64,000 nucleotides of DNA from Actinocrispum wychmicini (GCF_004345645.1 NZ_SLWS01000008.1:62001-126000); one strand, 5' to 3'. Shown: positions 36,912 to 45,658, counted from the stretch's first letter. Notes: generated by a model not told the origin, from the letters alone. Numbers and translations are program-made.

Positions 36912-37013
36912 GACAGGTCGCTCGCCGCTCGGGCAGGCCGCCAAGAGGGAGTCTGTTGTCGGGTTTTGCTGGTGTGGTTGGGTTGTTTGGTCGTGGTGTC
37001 TCCCTCCCGTGTG
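36912..37013. repeat. Left inverted end of the IS1182-type element
   Basis: This imperfect inverted repeat partner of 38918-39022 is far longer than the 15-40 bases usual for such elements. The left end is interrupted on its inner side by a palindrome starting at 37005. Confidence 0.75.
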
Positions 37014-37175
37014 GCCTGCCCAAGGGAATCGCATCTGCCAGGTGGGGTCCAGCTTGGTCTTCCGGTCCGTATGGCTTCCGTCTTTTGTTGGGTTTCGTAG
37101 GCGGACCTTCCTTGGGTTCCGTGGGTGTGGACCCCACCTGGCAGATGCGATTGGCTTCGCCCAGGCCACACGGGA
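37005..37175. repeat. Nested 171-base palindrome in the IS left end
   Basis: The outer arms TCCCGTGTGGCC (37005) and GGCCACACGGGA (ending 37175) are perfect inverted copies. Further in, a perfect 25-base arm at 37027-37051 (starting AATCGCATCTGCC, ending GGGGTCCA) is inverted at 37128-37152, leaving about 76 bases between. At the right end of the IS the matching region runs through without this block, so it looks like a small non-coding element inserted into the left terminus. Confidence 0.75.
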
Positions 37176-37189
37176 TGCTGTTGGTCAAT

Positions 37190-38836
37190 TCAGGCAGCGG
37201 GCTTGAGTGCGGCGAGTGTGCTGACGCGAGTGGGGGCCAGTGGCCTGCCGGTGAGATGGTTGTCGATCCGTATGAAGTTGAGCGCAGCCGCTGTGAAATG
37301 GTGTTGTAGATGGGTTTTTGCCAGCCCGCGATAGCGGGCACGACGGGCACCCAACGTGTTCACCGCCTGGTTAAGAGTCCCCTCGATCCCGGCTCGGGAC
37401 CGGTAGTCGTCCTGCCAGGTGTCGGTACGCTGCGCGAGACGAGCGCGGGTAAGCGCCTCATGCTCCGGCCGGGGCAACAGAGTCAGCGTTCGTCCCTTCC
37501 ACACACTGGTCGTGCACAACTCACGCACCGGACACGGCCGGCACGCCTCAGCCGGGAACGACACCGAAATAGTCGGCGTGCCATGCCGATTCGGGCGGGG
37601 CGCCCACCCCGTACTGTGCTTGCCACGCGGGCAGGTCACCACCCCGGCGCCCCAGTCGACCCGGAAGTCCGCGGCCGCGTACCCCCGCGCGGTGGTGGTC
37701 TGCCACGTAGTGTCCGGCAACACCGGTCCCACCACCCTCACCCCACGCGCAGCGGACCGGGTCAGGGTGTGCGCGGTGACATACCCGGCATCCACCACAT
37801 GCTCGCCTGGCAGCAAACCCCGCCCGGAAAGTCCCTCATGGACTACCTCGGTCGTCTCGACATCAGTGACCGACGCAGAGGTGGTGGCCACATGAGTGAC
37901 CAGCCGGGGCAGGCCGGGGTCACATGTCTCGGTCACATGTAGCGTGTAGCCGTCCCAGTAGGTGTGACGTTTCTTGCCGGTCCGTGCGTCGGGGTCATAC
38001 GGGGATACCAGCCGGACCCCGGCTGGCGGGCGGTCTTTTGGGTCCCGCATCACCACTATCCCGTCGGTCACGTGATATTCCTGCACCCACACCCGCCGCA
38101 ACAACTCCACCCGCTCCAGATGGGCCAACCCGGCCGGAGCCTGTGTCGAGGTGAGTAGTTGCCACAGTCGCATTCCGTCCGCGCCGACCCGCGCGGCCCG
38201 CGCGGCCCGCTCGGTGTCCTTGGCAGGCAACTGGAACATCTCGATCCGTCGGCCGTAACGGTCGAACCAGTCCAGGTCGGCATGCTCCGTCAACCACTCG
38301 GGTGCGGCGTCGGCGAGTTGCTCCAGCGCGGCCCGCAACGATTCGCCGACCAGCCCCAGCCGGTTGATCTGCCGGATCGCGCCCACCACGTGAGTGGAGT
38401 CCGTCCGCGCCCGGCCCCGCTTCTTCACCAGGCCCTTCTCCCGCGCCGCGTCCAGGATGGTATCCAGGATCCGCACTCCGGCATCCTGCGCGACCAGCCG
38501 GTCCCGGAACTCTGACAGCACCGAGAAATCACACCCGGTATCGGTCAACTCCACACCCAACGCATACTTCCAGTCAATCCGACCCGCCATCGCCTGCACT
38601 GCTTGCCGATCGGTCAGCCCTTCGCAATACTGCAACACCGACACCATCGTCAGTAACGCCGGTGACAACCCGGGCTTACCTCGCTTGGGAAACAGATCCA
38701 CGAACTGCGCATCACGAAACAACGGCCCCAGCGCATCCCGCAGCCGCATCGCCGGAGAGCCCTTCGGAAACGCCGCCCGCGCCACCCGCGCCGTCTCCAC
38801 CGGCACCGAACCCATCACTCCTGCCCGCAGCGACAT
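37190..38836 (-). CDS. IS1182-family transposase
   Basis: The 548-residue protein has an N-terminal DUF772-like region (LRDALGPLFRDAQFVDLF; LTDRQAVQAMAGRIDWKYAL) and a DDE catalytic domain with Asp in RTDSTHVVG, Asp in VVDAGY and Glu in AGIEGTLNQA. A CxxC-type cluster (CRPCPVRELC) lies between. All motifs are intact and the frame is open, so the transposase is probably active or recently so. It is transcribed leftward from near the right end of the element. Confidence 0.92.
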   Translation of the reverse strand: MSLRAGVMGSVPVETARVARAAFPKGSPAMRLRDALGPLFRDAQFVDLFPKRGKPGLSPALLTMVSVLQYCEGLTDRQAVQAMAGRIDWKYALGVELTDTGCDFSVLSEFRDRLVAQDAGVRILDTILDAAREKGLVKKRGRARTDSTHVVGAIRQINRLGLVGESLRAALEQLADAAPEWLTEHADLDWFDRYGRRIEMFQLPAKDTERAARAARVGADGMRLWQLLTSTQAPAGLAHLERVELLRRVWVQEYHVTDGIVVMRDPKDRPPAGVRLVSPYDPDARTGKKRHTYWDGYTLHVTETCDPGLPRLVTHVATTSASVTDVETTEVVHEGLSGRGLLPGEHVVDAGYVTAHTLTRSAARGVRVVGPVLPDTTWQTTTARGYAAADFRVDWGAGVVTCPRGKHSTGWAPRPNRHGTPTISVSFPAEACRPCPVRELCTTSVWKGRTLTLLPRPEHEALTRARLAQRTDTWQDDYRSRAGIEGTLNQAVNTLGARRARYRGLAKTHLQHHFTAAALNFIRIDNHLTGRPLAPTRVSTLAALKPAA

Positions 38837-38917
38837 CCCGACAACCTCCCAGCAAACCTGGCAACCACGACACCAACATCATGCCCTACCAACAAAGATT
38901 GAATTAACCAACAGTGT

Positions 38918-39022
38918 CACACGGGAGGGAGACGCCACGACCAAACAACCCAATCACAGCAGCAAAATACGACAACAGGCTCCCTCTTGGCGGCCTGCCT
39001 AAGCGGCGAGCGAACATCTGTC
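38918..39022. repeat. Right inverted end of the IS1182-type element
   Basis: This is the reverse complement of the left end at 36912-37013, with scattered mismatches and a two-base gap near the outer edge. Inward it continues into the presumed transposase promoter region (38837-38917), which has no other feature I can recognise. Confidence 0.75.
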
Positions 39023-39099
39023 AGCAGTCCGAAAGAAACGCAGCGAGTGGACAATCCCCGACAGTCCAGAGAACTGCGGCAAAGTGATCAGCCAGAAGC

Positions 39100-40095
39100 T
39101 CAAGCGGTGAGTGAGCGGCGGAGGGTGGTGGCGGCCTTGGTGGTGGTGCGGCCCTCGCGGCGGTAGCCGTGTTTCTTGAGGTACCAACCGAGCCAGGTCA
39201 GGGATTCGACGACGCCGCTGAGTTGGTTCGCGGGGTGGTGGTCGGTCAAGGTGGGGAGCAGGTTGACTGCTTCGATTGTGGGTGCGGGGACCTCGGTGGG
39301 GCGGTCGAGGCGGGCCAGTCGGAGGCCGAGGTTGGCCAGGGCCGAGACCAGGCCGGACAGGTAGACGAGGCCGGATTGGCCGGCGAGACCGGCTGGGTCG
39401 GTGGGAGTGGCTGGGTCGGCGGGAGTGGCTGGAGTAGGGAGATTGGATGGGGTGGCAAGCCCGGATTGATCGGCGAGATTGGACGGGCCGGTCGGGGTGG
39501 ATGGGGTGGTGGGGCCGGACTGATCGGTGAGACCGGATTGGCTGGCGAGAAGGGATGGGGTGGTCAGGCCCGACTGAGCGGTGAGGTGGAGTTGGCGGTA
39601 CAGGTTCACTGCTTCTTGGGTGGCGTCGAGGGCTGCGTTGTGGCGGTGTATGTCGCAGAGGCGGATGCTGAGGTTGTTCAGTGCTCTTGCCAGGTTGGGG
39701 GTGTGGGTGTCTGGATCGGACTTTGCCAGTTCGCGGAATATGTCCACGGACTCCTGTGCTGGGGTGAAGGCGGCGTGGTGTTGGCTTTGGGCGGCGAGTC
39801 GGTTTCCTAGGCTGTCCAGGGAGTCCGCGAGCAGTGGGCGGATCTGTGTGGGGGCCGTGTTCGCTGATTCTCGGTAGACGCGCACGGCTTCTTCGGTGGT
39901 GGCGGTCGCTTCGGCGGACCTGCCCAGCCAGGCTTGCACGAGGCCCAGGTTGTTCAGTACCCGGCCGAGGACCAGAGGATCGACAGGGCTTAGGGAGACC
40001 GCTTCACGCAACACCGCGAGCGCTTCGTCGAGTCGGCCGGTGCTCGCCAGGTGCAGGCCGCGCTCGTTCAGTTCTGCTATGCGCGAAGGCGCCAT
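39100..40095 (-). CDS. TPR repeat protein with a low-complexity insert
   Basis: The 331-residue protein has tetratricopeptide-type helix pairs at residues 5-160 (GLHLASTGRLDEALAVLREA; NNLGLVQAWLGRSAEA) and again at about 245-325. Between them lies a Thr/Pro/Ser/Gly-rich segment of about 70 residues made of short degenerate units such as QSGLTTPS and DQSGLATPS. No enzymatic domain is attached. The helix pairs suggest protein binding. The insert comes from a DNA minisatellite-like stretch and may vary in length between strains. Confidence 0.75.
   Translation of the reverse strand: MAPSRIAELNERGLHLASTGRLDEALAVLREAVSLSPVDPLVLGRVLNNLGLVQAWLGRSAEATATTEEAVRVYRESANTAPTQIRPLLADSLDSLGNRLAAQSQHHAAFTPAQESVDIFRELAKSDPDTHTPNLARALNNLSIRLCDIHRHNAALDATQEAVNLYRQLHLTAQSGLTTPSLLASQSGLTDQSGPTTPSTPTGPSNLADQSGLATPSNLPTPATPADPATPTDPAGLAGQSGLVYLSGLVSALANLGLRLARLDRPTEVPAPTIEAVNLLPTLTDHHPANQLSGVVESLTWLGWYLKKHGYRREGRTTTKAATTLRRSLTA
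39355..39590. repeat. Degenerate minisatellite-like stretch inside the TPR gene
   Basis: On the plus strand, variants of CGGATTGGCCGGCGAGA and GGTCGGTGGGAGTGGCTG recur in imperfect tandem order. The reading frame stays open, giving the TPR protein its Thr/Pro/Ser-rich insert. Confidence 0.6.
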
Positions 40096-40161
40096 GATCC
40101 CATGCTATTGACCGGTACGGCACGATGGCAGCCGGACACCGGTCTACTGGGAGGAATCGCG

Positions 40162-41070
40162 ATGCGAAGGGTCTTTGTCCTGCCGTTGCTGCTGTTATCC
40201 ATGGTGGTGGCGTTCGTCACGCCGGCCGCCGCCGCATCCCCGACACGGGTGATTACGCTGCCCGGCGCCCATTCCGTTGAGCCCGTCGCGGCCGGCACGG
40301 GCACCACGTTCTACGCGGGCGACCTGTTCCACGGTGACATCTACCGTGGCGATGTCCGCAAGGGCACAGCGGAGTTGTTCATCCAGCGGCCGGGCGGTAT
40401 GGCTGTCGGCTTGGATGTGGACAAGTGCCACGACCTGCTGTTCGTCGCGGGCGGTGGTGGCACGGCGGAGGTCTACAACACGCGCACCCGGGCCCTTGTG
40501 GCGAGCTACAAGTTGGGTGACCCGGCCACCTCGTTCATCAACGACGTGGTGACGACCCCGTTCGGCGCGTGGTTCACCGACTCCCTGCAGCCCAAGCTGT
40601 ACTTCGTGCCGACGGCGTTCGGGGTTCCCGGACCGGTACGCACCCTGAACCTGAGCGGCCCGGCGGCCGGCGACCCCGGGCACTTCACGGTCAACGACAT
40701 CGCCGCCACCGCCTCCGGGAACGCGCTGTTCGTCGTCCCGCAGGACCTGGGCAAGTTGGTCCGGATCAACCCGTTCACCGGCGCCAGTGCGGTGGTCGCC
40801 GGCGTCGACGTGCCCCAGACCGACGGCCTGGTGCTCGACGGGCACGAGTTGTGGGCGGTGCAGACCTTCCAGAACAAGATCAGCCGGTGGCGGCTGAGCG
40901 ACGACCTGGGCGGTGGCACGTTCGAGAAGGACATCGTCGACCCGCAGAACTTCCGGGTTCCGTTGGGCGCCGCCAAGTTCGGCGACAAGCTCGCCGTGGC
41001 CAACGCGCACTTCGACACCGGCTATCCGCCCACCAACCCCACCTACGAGGTGCTCGTGGTCGACGCCTGA
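40162..41070 (+). CDS. Secreted SMP-30/NHL-like beta-propeller protein
   Basis: The 302 residues start at ATG 40162 after a GGAGG ribosome site. They begin with a signal peptide cut near PAAAA and continue as six blade-like repeats with phrases such as GDLFHGDIYRGDV, VNDIAATASGNALFVV and DGLVLDGHELWAVQ. The pattern fits SMP-30/gluconolactonase-like propellers. Relatives are sometimes labelled superoxide dismutase, for which there is no metal-site evidence here. The 3' end overlaps the convergent acetyltransferase by 28 bases. Confidence 0.75.
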   Translation: MRRVFVLPLLLLSMVVAFVTPAAAASPTRVITLPGAHSVEPVAAGTGTTFYAGDLFHGDIYRGDVRKGTAELFIQRPGGMAVGLDVDKCHDLLFVAGGGGTAEVYNTRTRALVASYKLGDPATSFINDVVTTPFGAWFTDSLQPKLYFVPTAFGVPGPVRTLNLSGPAAGDPGHFTVNDIAATASGNALFVVPQDLGKLVRINPFTGASAVVAGVDVPQTDGLVLDGHELWAVQTFQNKISRWRLSDDLGGGTFEKDIVDPQNFRVPLGAAKFGDKLAVANAHFDTGYPPTNPTYEVLVVDA

Positions 41071-41624
41071 CGGTCCTTCCACTCCGAGCCGAGCATGGCG
41101 TAGACGTACTCGTCGCCGAACTCGCCCTTGAAGATCTCGTTCTGCACGAAATGGGCCTCGCGGCGCATGCCGAGCCGTTCCAGCAGCCGCCAGGACGGCT
41201 CGTTGCGCGGGTCGCAGCGGCCGATGACGCGGTGCAGCCCGAGGTCTTCGAAGGCGAGCCGGAGCATCACCTCGGCGGCCTCGCGGGCCAGGCCTTTGCC
41301 TTGGTAGTCAGGGTGGAACACGAAGCCGGTCTCACCTTGGCGGTGCTCCACGCTCAGCCATTCCAGGTTGACCTCGCCGACCACCTTGCCCGCCGCCGGC
41401 CAGTGCACCGCGAGGATCAGGTACTGGCCTTCCTCGGTCAGCTCGGTCTGCGTGACCTTCTTGTCCAGGGCCGCTCGCACCTGGTCCCGGTCGCGGGCGT
41501 CCCAGTACAGGTATCGGGCCACCTCGGGCAGTGAGTTGTACGCGTACAAGTCGTCGAAGTCGTCGTGGGTGAACGGGCGCAGGACGAGCCGTTCCGAGGT
41601 CAGCGGGTAGTCGGGTCGCAACAC
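41043..41624 (-). CDS. RimJ/RimL-type GNAT acetyltransferase
   Basis: This 193-residue single GNAT domain has ERLVLRPFTHDDFDDL at the start, GETGFVFHPDYQGKGLAREA as the acetyl-CoA loop and the RCDPRNEPSWRLLERLGM motif, all typical of RimJ/RimL relatives acting on amino groups of proteins or small molecules. It starts at GTG 41624 inside the end of the aminodeoxychorismate synthase gene (25-base overlap), so it is translated with it. Confidence 0.88.
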   Translation of the reverse strand: MLRPDYPLTSERLVLRPFTHDDFDDLYAYNSLPEVARYLYWDARDRDQVRAALDKKVTQTELTEEGQYLILAVHWPAAGKVVGEVNLEWLSVEHRQGETGFVFHPDYQGKGLAREAAEVMLRLAFEDLGLHRVIGRCDPRNEPSWRLLERLGMRREAHFVQNEIFKGEFGDEYVYAMLGSEWKDRQASTTSTS

Positions 41625-43714
41625 GGTGTGATCCTATGCAAGAGAGGGGACAAGGGACCGTTGGCCCACTGGGCGTTGGTCGCCGCGACGGCGGTGAGCA
41701 TGGCCCGGGACTTCACCTGCGTCTCCTCGAACTCCTCGGCCGGGTCGGAGAGCGCGACGATCGCCCCACCTATACCGAACTTCACTGAGCCCTCGGTCAC
41801 CACCAGGGTGCGGATCACGATGTTCAGGTCGACCGCGCCGCTGAGCGAGAACCAGCCCAGCGCGCCGGAGTAGACACCCCGAGGCCCTTCCTCCAGCCGG
41901 TCGATGATCTCCATCGTGCGGACCTTCGGCGCGCCCGTCATGGACCCGCCGGGGAACGCGGCCCGCACGCAGTCCACGGCCGACTGCCCGGCGCGCAGCT
42001 CGCCGCGGATGGTCGACACCAGTTGGTGCACCGGCGCGTACGTCTCGACGTGGAACAGCTTCGGCACACCGACCGAGCCGATCTCGCACACCCTGTTGAG
42101 GTCGTTGCGGACCAGGTCGACGATCATCAGGTTCTCGGCGCGGTCCTTCTCCTGGCTGAGCAGGTCACGACGTAACGCCTCGTCCTCGGCCGGCGTCCGG
42201 CCGCGCGGCCGGGTTCCCTTGATGGGCTTGGATTCCGCCACACCGGCCGCGCTGATCGACAGGAACCGCTCCGGTGACGCGCTCAGCACTGCGACACCGG
42301 GGAAGTCCAGCAGCGCGCCGTACGGAACCGGGCTGATCCGGCGCAGGTGGCTGTACGTGCGCAGCGGCGTGATCGAGGCGTCCACGGTGACCGAGTTGGT
42401 CAGGCAGATCTCGTAGGACTCGCCGTTGCGGATCTCGTCCAGGCATTCGTCGATGCGCTTGAGGTACGCCTCGCGGTCGTGCCGTGCCTCGACCAGGACA
42501 TCGGGTTCCGCGGTGAGTACTTTCGTGTGGGGTCCAGGTTCGTGCCGGGGTAAGGCGAGCAGCTTGTCGCTGGTCTCCGCGAGCCACGCGGTCGCTGGCG
42601 AGTCGTCCCGGCTAAGCGCCAGCAAGTAACTGGTCCCGGTGCGGTGGTCGAACACGACCGCCCGATCTGCGAACAGCAGCGCCGCGTCCGGCGTCTCGGC
42701 CTGGTGTGTTGCCTGGCCGCAGGTGTCCGCCTTCAGCTCGTAGCCCAGATAGCCGACGTAGCCCAGGTTGAAGTCGAACGGCAGGCCCGACGGAACGGGA
42801 ACGGCCCGTTGCCGCAGCTGGTCGTCGAGATAGTCGAAGAAGCGCCGCGGGACGGTCTCCGTCGAGCCGTCGGACCGGCGGACCTGGACGAAGCCGTCCG
42901 CGACCCGGTACGTGACGTGCTCGGCGAGCGGACCGCTGCCGTCGCCCATGACCGAGAACCGGGACAGCCCGTCGATGACCGCGCTGCTGTCCAGCCAGAA
43001 GCTGTGCTCGCCGTCGGCGAAGAGCTCGCGGTAGGCGGTCTCGGGATCGGGCAGCGCGTCCAGCTGTCGAACATGCACCCGATAGCTGTTCACTGTGCTC
43101 TGTCGGGGAACTGCGATCGGCTCAGGGGTGAAGGTCGGGGTTCGCGTGCCGATCGCGAGATCGCGGAAGTTGGCGAGCAGTTCGCGGCCGCACTGGCTGC
43201 TGATCGACTCGGGATGGAACTGGACGCCCCAGATCGGCCGGGTTCGGTGCCGTGCCGCCATCAGCACGCCGTCGTCGGTCCAGGCGAGCGCTTCCAAGTC
43301 GGCGGGCAGTTCGGTGACCGTCAGCGAGTGGTACCGCACCACGTGGAGCGGATTCGGCAGCCCCTGGAACAGATCCACCCCAGTGTGGTGCACAGCGGAG
43401 ACACGTCCGTGCATCGGCTCGGACGCGAACCCCACGCGCCCGCCGAACAGGTGCGCGATGCCCTGGTGGCCGAGACACACTCCGAGCACCGGCAGCTTGC
43501 TCTCGATGGCACGGGCGCTCACGCCGAAGTCCCGCGGTCGGTCGGGCCGGCCGGGACCGGGGGAGATCACTGCCGCGTCGAACGCCGCGATCGGCACGTC
43601 GGCCCAGTCGACGTCGTTGCGCACGACCACCGGCGGCTGCCCGTTCACCTCGCCGAGGAGCTGGTAGAGGTTGTAGGTGAAGGAGTCGTAGTTGTCGATC
43701 AGAATGGTTCGCAC
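41600..43714 (-). CDS. pabAB: Fused aminodeoxychorismate synthase (PabA-PabB)
   Basis: This 704-residue protein starts at GTG 43714 (VRTILIDNYDSF). Residues 1-190 are a class I glutamine amidotransferase with nucleophile Cys in GVCLGHQGIAH and His in GVQFHPESI. Residues about 215-690 are the chorismate-binding half. The residue before GT in KPIKGTRP is Lys, which marks aminodeoxychorismate synthase rather than anthranilate synthase (PIAGT). The product feeds p-aminobenzoate for folate or, in actinomycetes, sometimes for antibiotic starter units. No pabC or other pathway gene is nearby. Confidence 0.92.
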   Translation of the reverse strand: MRTILIDNYDSFTYNLYQLLGEVNGQPPVVVRNDVDWADVPIAAFDAAVISPGPGRPDRPRDFGVSARAIESKLPVLGVCLGHQGIAHLFGGRVGFASEPMHGRVSAVHHTGVDLFQGLPNPLHVVRYHSLTVTELPADLEALAWTDDGVLMAARHRTRPIWGVQFHPESISSQCGRELLANFRDLAIGTRTPTFTPEPIAVPRQSTVNSYRVHVRQLDALPDPETAYRELFADGEHSFWLDSSAVIDGLSRFSVMGDGSGPLAEHVTYRVADGFVQVRRSDGSTETVPRRFFDYLDDQLRQRAVPVPSGLPFDFNLGYVGYLGYELKADTCGQATHQAETPDAALLFADRAVVFDHRTGTSYLLALSRDDSPATAWLAETSDKLLALPRHEPGPHTKVLTAEPDVLVEARHDREAYLKRIDECLDEIRNGESYEICLTNSVTVDASITPLRTYSHLRRISPVPYGALLDFPGVAVLSASPERFLSISAAGVAESKPIKGTRPRGRTPAEDEALRRDLLSQEKDRAENLMIVDLVRNDLNRVCEIGSVGVPKLFHVETYAPVHQLVSTIRGELRAGQSAVDCVRAAFPGGSMTGAPKVRTMEIIDRLEEGPRGVYSGALGWFSLSGAVDLNIVIRTLVVTEGSVKFGIGGAIVALSDPAEEFEETQVKSRAMLTAVAATNAQWANGPLSPLLHRITPCCDPTTR

Positions 43715-43872
43715 GTGGCCCCCTGGCCGTCCAGGTTCGAGTGGAACTCGTATCCGGTCTGGACGGTGAGCCGGCCGTCCTTCCATTCGACGCGTTCGTT
43801 CAGCGCCGAGAACACGGCCGCCAGAATCGGACCTTGCTGACGTCATCGGCGGTCGCGATGTAGTCGATCATG
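43699..43872 (-). pseudogene. Small frameshifted gene directly upstream of pabAB
   Basis: From ATG 43872 a frame codes MIDYIATADDV with actinobacterial codon use and then runs into a stop. One base over, the frame continues with equally good codon use as RQQGPILAAVFSALNERVEW and on to a stop at 43699-43701, which overlaps the pabAB start. I infer a single gene of about 58 residues with a one-base deletion (or a sequencing error) near 43838-43845. I do not recognise the product. Confidence 0.4.
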
Positions 43873-43909
43873 CCCTGCCCACTCCGGCGAAGTGCCCTCG
43901 TTGAGGTTA

Positions 43910-44050
43910 CTAGGTCGCAGGCCAGTTGGGCCGCCGCTCGGCCTGGCCGGACGTGATCTCCGCGACTCGCGCCCGCCACGCCCTGAGCGCGCCGCCCAGC
44001 AGTTGCAGGTCCTCGGGCCGGCTCGGCGCGAGCCCGGTCAACGCGGCCAC
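43910..44050 (-). CDS. Possible small protein upstream of pabAB
   Basis: A short leftward frame from GTG 44050 gives 46 residues of plausible coding composition (MAALTGLAPSRPEDLQLLGG, ending RRPNWPAT). It lies 37 bases before the frameshifted small gene and may belong to the same transcript. There is no ribosome site strong enough to settle the start, and no family is recognised. Confidence 0.35.
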   Translation of the reverse strand: MAALTGLAPSRPEDLQLLGGALRAWRARVAEITSGQAERRPNWPAT

Positions 44051-44089
44051 GCGCCGGATCCGGTGCGGTACACCCCGCGCCCGCGGCCC

Positions 44090-44227
44090 GTGTCATCGCG
44101 CGACCAGGCCCGGATCGAGACCCACCTGGCCCACTGTGACCAGTGCGCAGAATTCGCGCGCGAACTCTGCGAGATCAACATGATGCTGCCGGCCGCGACC
44201 CGCCGCCCCGAACGCGGCGCTTGCTAG
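44090..44227 (+). CDS. Short zinc-finger (anti-sigma-like) protein or remnant
   Basis: The 45 residues starting at GTG 44090 contain HLAHCDQC, the HxxxCxxC signature of the zinc-binding anti-sigma domain, followed by AEFARELCEI. The usual preceding Cys/DGEL part is absent, so this may be the 3' remnant of an anti-sigma factor. A GTG at 44063 is possible. The stop overlaps the stop of the convergent gene in a CTAG. Confidence 0.4.
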   Translation: MSSRDQARIETHLAHCDQCAEFARELCEINMMLPAATRRPERGAC

Positions 44228-45492
44228 GGCAGCAGACCGAGGTAGCGGCGGTACTGACGGTGTTGGGTCGGGTAGCCGGCTTGGGGGCTGTCGTAGTGCT
44301 CGTAGGAGAAGCCCCAGATCTCGTCGCTCCACACGCCGGACGCGCGGATGACCGGGTCGTTCGCGATCCTGGTCATCCGCGTGGTCCAGTCGTCCGGCCC
44401 GTCGGACGGCAGGACCGGTCCCGGTACGAAGGCCGCGCCTGCCTGCGGGTTCGGCTTGAACGTCTCGATGACCGCGCGAAGTCGCGCACCTGCCCGTGGG
44501 CTCGCCGAGACACCGGGCAGGTCGCACTGGCTCCTGGCGCCGTCCCGGATCGCGGCGGCGGCGGCGCGGAGCCAGGTGACCGAGTCGTCGGAACTGGCGT
44601 GGCCGGCGCCCACGCCGTCCTGCACCGCGAGCACGTTCGGGCCGCCGCAGGACACGATGCTCCGCAACGTCCGGTACCAGCCGTTGACCTGGTTCTGGTC
44701 GGCGGGTTGTTGGTCGGTCGCCTGGCAGCGGTCGAGTTGTCCGGTGCACGTGTTGAACGCCGGTGAGGTCACGACGTCCAGCCGGCGTCCAGTGAGGACG
44801 TCCAAAGCGGACACAACGGGTTGGTACAGGGCTGTCACGATCCGGGTCACACCGGGCTGGCCGACCGCCGGGTGCAGCACCGTGATGTTGCTGAGTTCCA
44901 ACGGCAGGTACCACCCCGCGATCGTGTCGGCGAACCGTGTGCCGTAGGCGTTCCACAGGTCGCGGGCGACCGCCTGCTGGATCGCCGCCTGCCTGGTCAG
45001 ATAGTCGAGTTGCCGCTGCGGGGTGAAGTTCCACAGGGCGCGCCAGTTGGGTGTGGCTGGCGCGGTCCGGTCGTCCGCGACCAGCCCGAGGTACACCTTC
45101 ATGTGCCTGGCCTTGGCCGCTTCCAGGACACCCGTGACGAAGTCGGGTCCCTGGGTGAAGTCGGCCAGTTGGGCGTCCAGCGTGCCCCCGTAGGACGTCC
45201 ATGACTGCGCGTTGGTCATGTACGCGGTCCACTGGATGGTCACGGTGTCGACGCAGGCGTCGGCCAGTTCGGCGACGGCCTGGTCCGCACGCCACGGCCG
45301 GCCGTCCGCCGCGTCGATCGTCGGCTGCACGAAGGACGCGCCGAGCCGCGCGGCGGGAGCTTTCGCGCAGGGAGAAGTCGTGTCCACTTTGTCCCGTGCG
45401 GAGACACTCAGCGAAGTCGCCACCACCACGACAAGAACAGCCGCGAGCCACCACCACGCCGTCGTCCGTCTCGGTTTCGGCTGCCGCGGCAT
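44224..45492 (-). CDS. Membrane-anchored DUF4434-like glycosidase-fold protein
   Basis: The 422 residues start at ATG 45492. A basic N-terminus and one membrane helix (about 14-32) are followed by a (beta/alpha)8-barrel-like domain with QPTIDAADGRPWRADQAVAEL, MKVYLGLVADD, IAGWYLPLEL and VWSDEIWGFSYEHY. The order fits DUF4434, a glycoside-hydrolase-like family. Acidic residues at strand ends are present, but the catalytic pair cannot be named from this view. It is probably anchored outside the membrane. It is a single gene, convergent with the zinc-finger remnant. Confidence 0.7.
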   Translation of the reverse strand: MPRQPKPRRTTAWWWLAAVLVVVVATSLSVSARDKVDTTSPCAKAPAARLGASFVQPTIDAADGRPWRADQAVAELADACVDTVTIQWTAYMTNAQSWTSYGGTLDAQLADFTQGPDFVTGVLEAAKARHMKVYLGLVADDRTAPATPNWRALWNFTPQRQLDYLTRQAAIQQAVARDLWNAYGTRFADTIAGWYLPLELSNITVLHPAVGQPGVTRIVTALYQPVVSALDVLTGRRLDVVTSPAFNTCTGQLDRCQATDQQPADQNQVNGWYRTLRSIVSCGGPNVLAVQDGVGAGHASSDDSVTWLRAAAAAIRDGARSQCDLPGVSASPRAGARLRAVIETFKPNPQAGAAFVPGPVLPSDGPDDWTTRMTRIANDPVIRASGVWSDEIWGFSYEHYDSPQAGYPTQHRQYRRYLGLLP

Positions 45493-45626
45493 ACCTTCAT
45501 CCTGCCGTACCGCACCTGGAACCGTCGGGCGCCGGCGCGGCCGACTGTTGACGACCGCCAATGGTCGGCCAAGGCGGGTCGCGTTGCCCGGCGCACTCAA
45601 GAGGTAACCCGGCTGGGCGATGTCAT

Positions 45627-45658
45627 CGGCGCAGCCGAAGGCTTCATCGGCTGCGCCG
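45627..45658. promoter_or_regulatory. Perfect 12-base inverted repeat between divergent genes
   Basis: CGGCGCAGCCGA (45627-45638) and TCGGCTGCGCCG (45647-45658) flank an 8-base loop. It sits in the 343-base gap between two divergent starts (45492 leftward, 45836 rightward), so it is not an end-of-gene terminator for either. An operator, attenuator or small-RNA terminator is possible. Confidence 0.5.

Larger units (their letters stand above)
36912..39022. mobile_element. IS1182-family insertion sequence with about 100-base inverted ends
   Basis: The element of about 2.1 kb carries one DDE transposase gene (37190-38836, leftward). Both ends share a long imperfect inverted repeat: 36912-37013 matches the reverse complement of 38918-39022, including unbroken blocks such as GGCAGGCCGCCAAGAGGGAG and GGGTTGTTTGGTCGTGG. 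No target duplication could be assigned, so the exact outer limits are uncertain by several bases. It lies between the ESX region and unrelated genes, so no gene is visibly broken by it. Confidence 0.8.

Noticed and set aside
36619..37206. Plus-strand frame across the IS left end
   Set aside because: It passes through the inverted repeat and palindrome, has no ribosome site and no domain.
40162..41070. Superoxide dismutase label for the secreted propeller protein
   Set aside because: Relatives sometimes carry this name, but the sequence is a beta-propeller without Cu/Zn or Fe/Mn ligand patterns.
44093..45457. Second long minus-strand frame over the DUF4434-like gene
   Set aside because: Out of frame with the protein that has a membrane anchor and barrel motifs; Arg/Pro/Gly-rich shadow.
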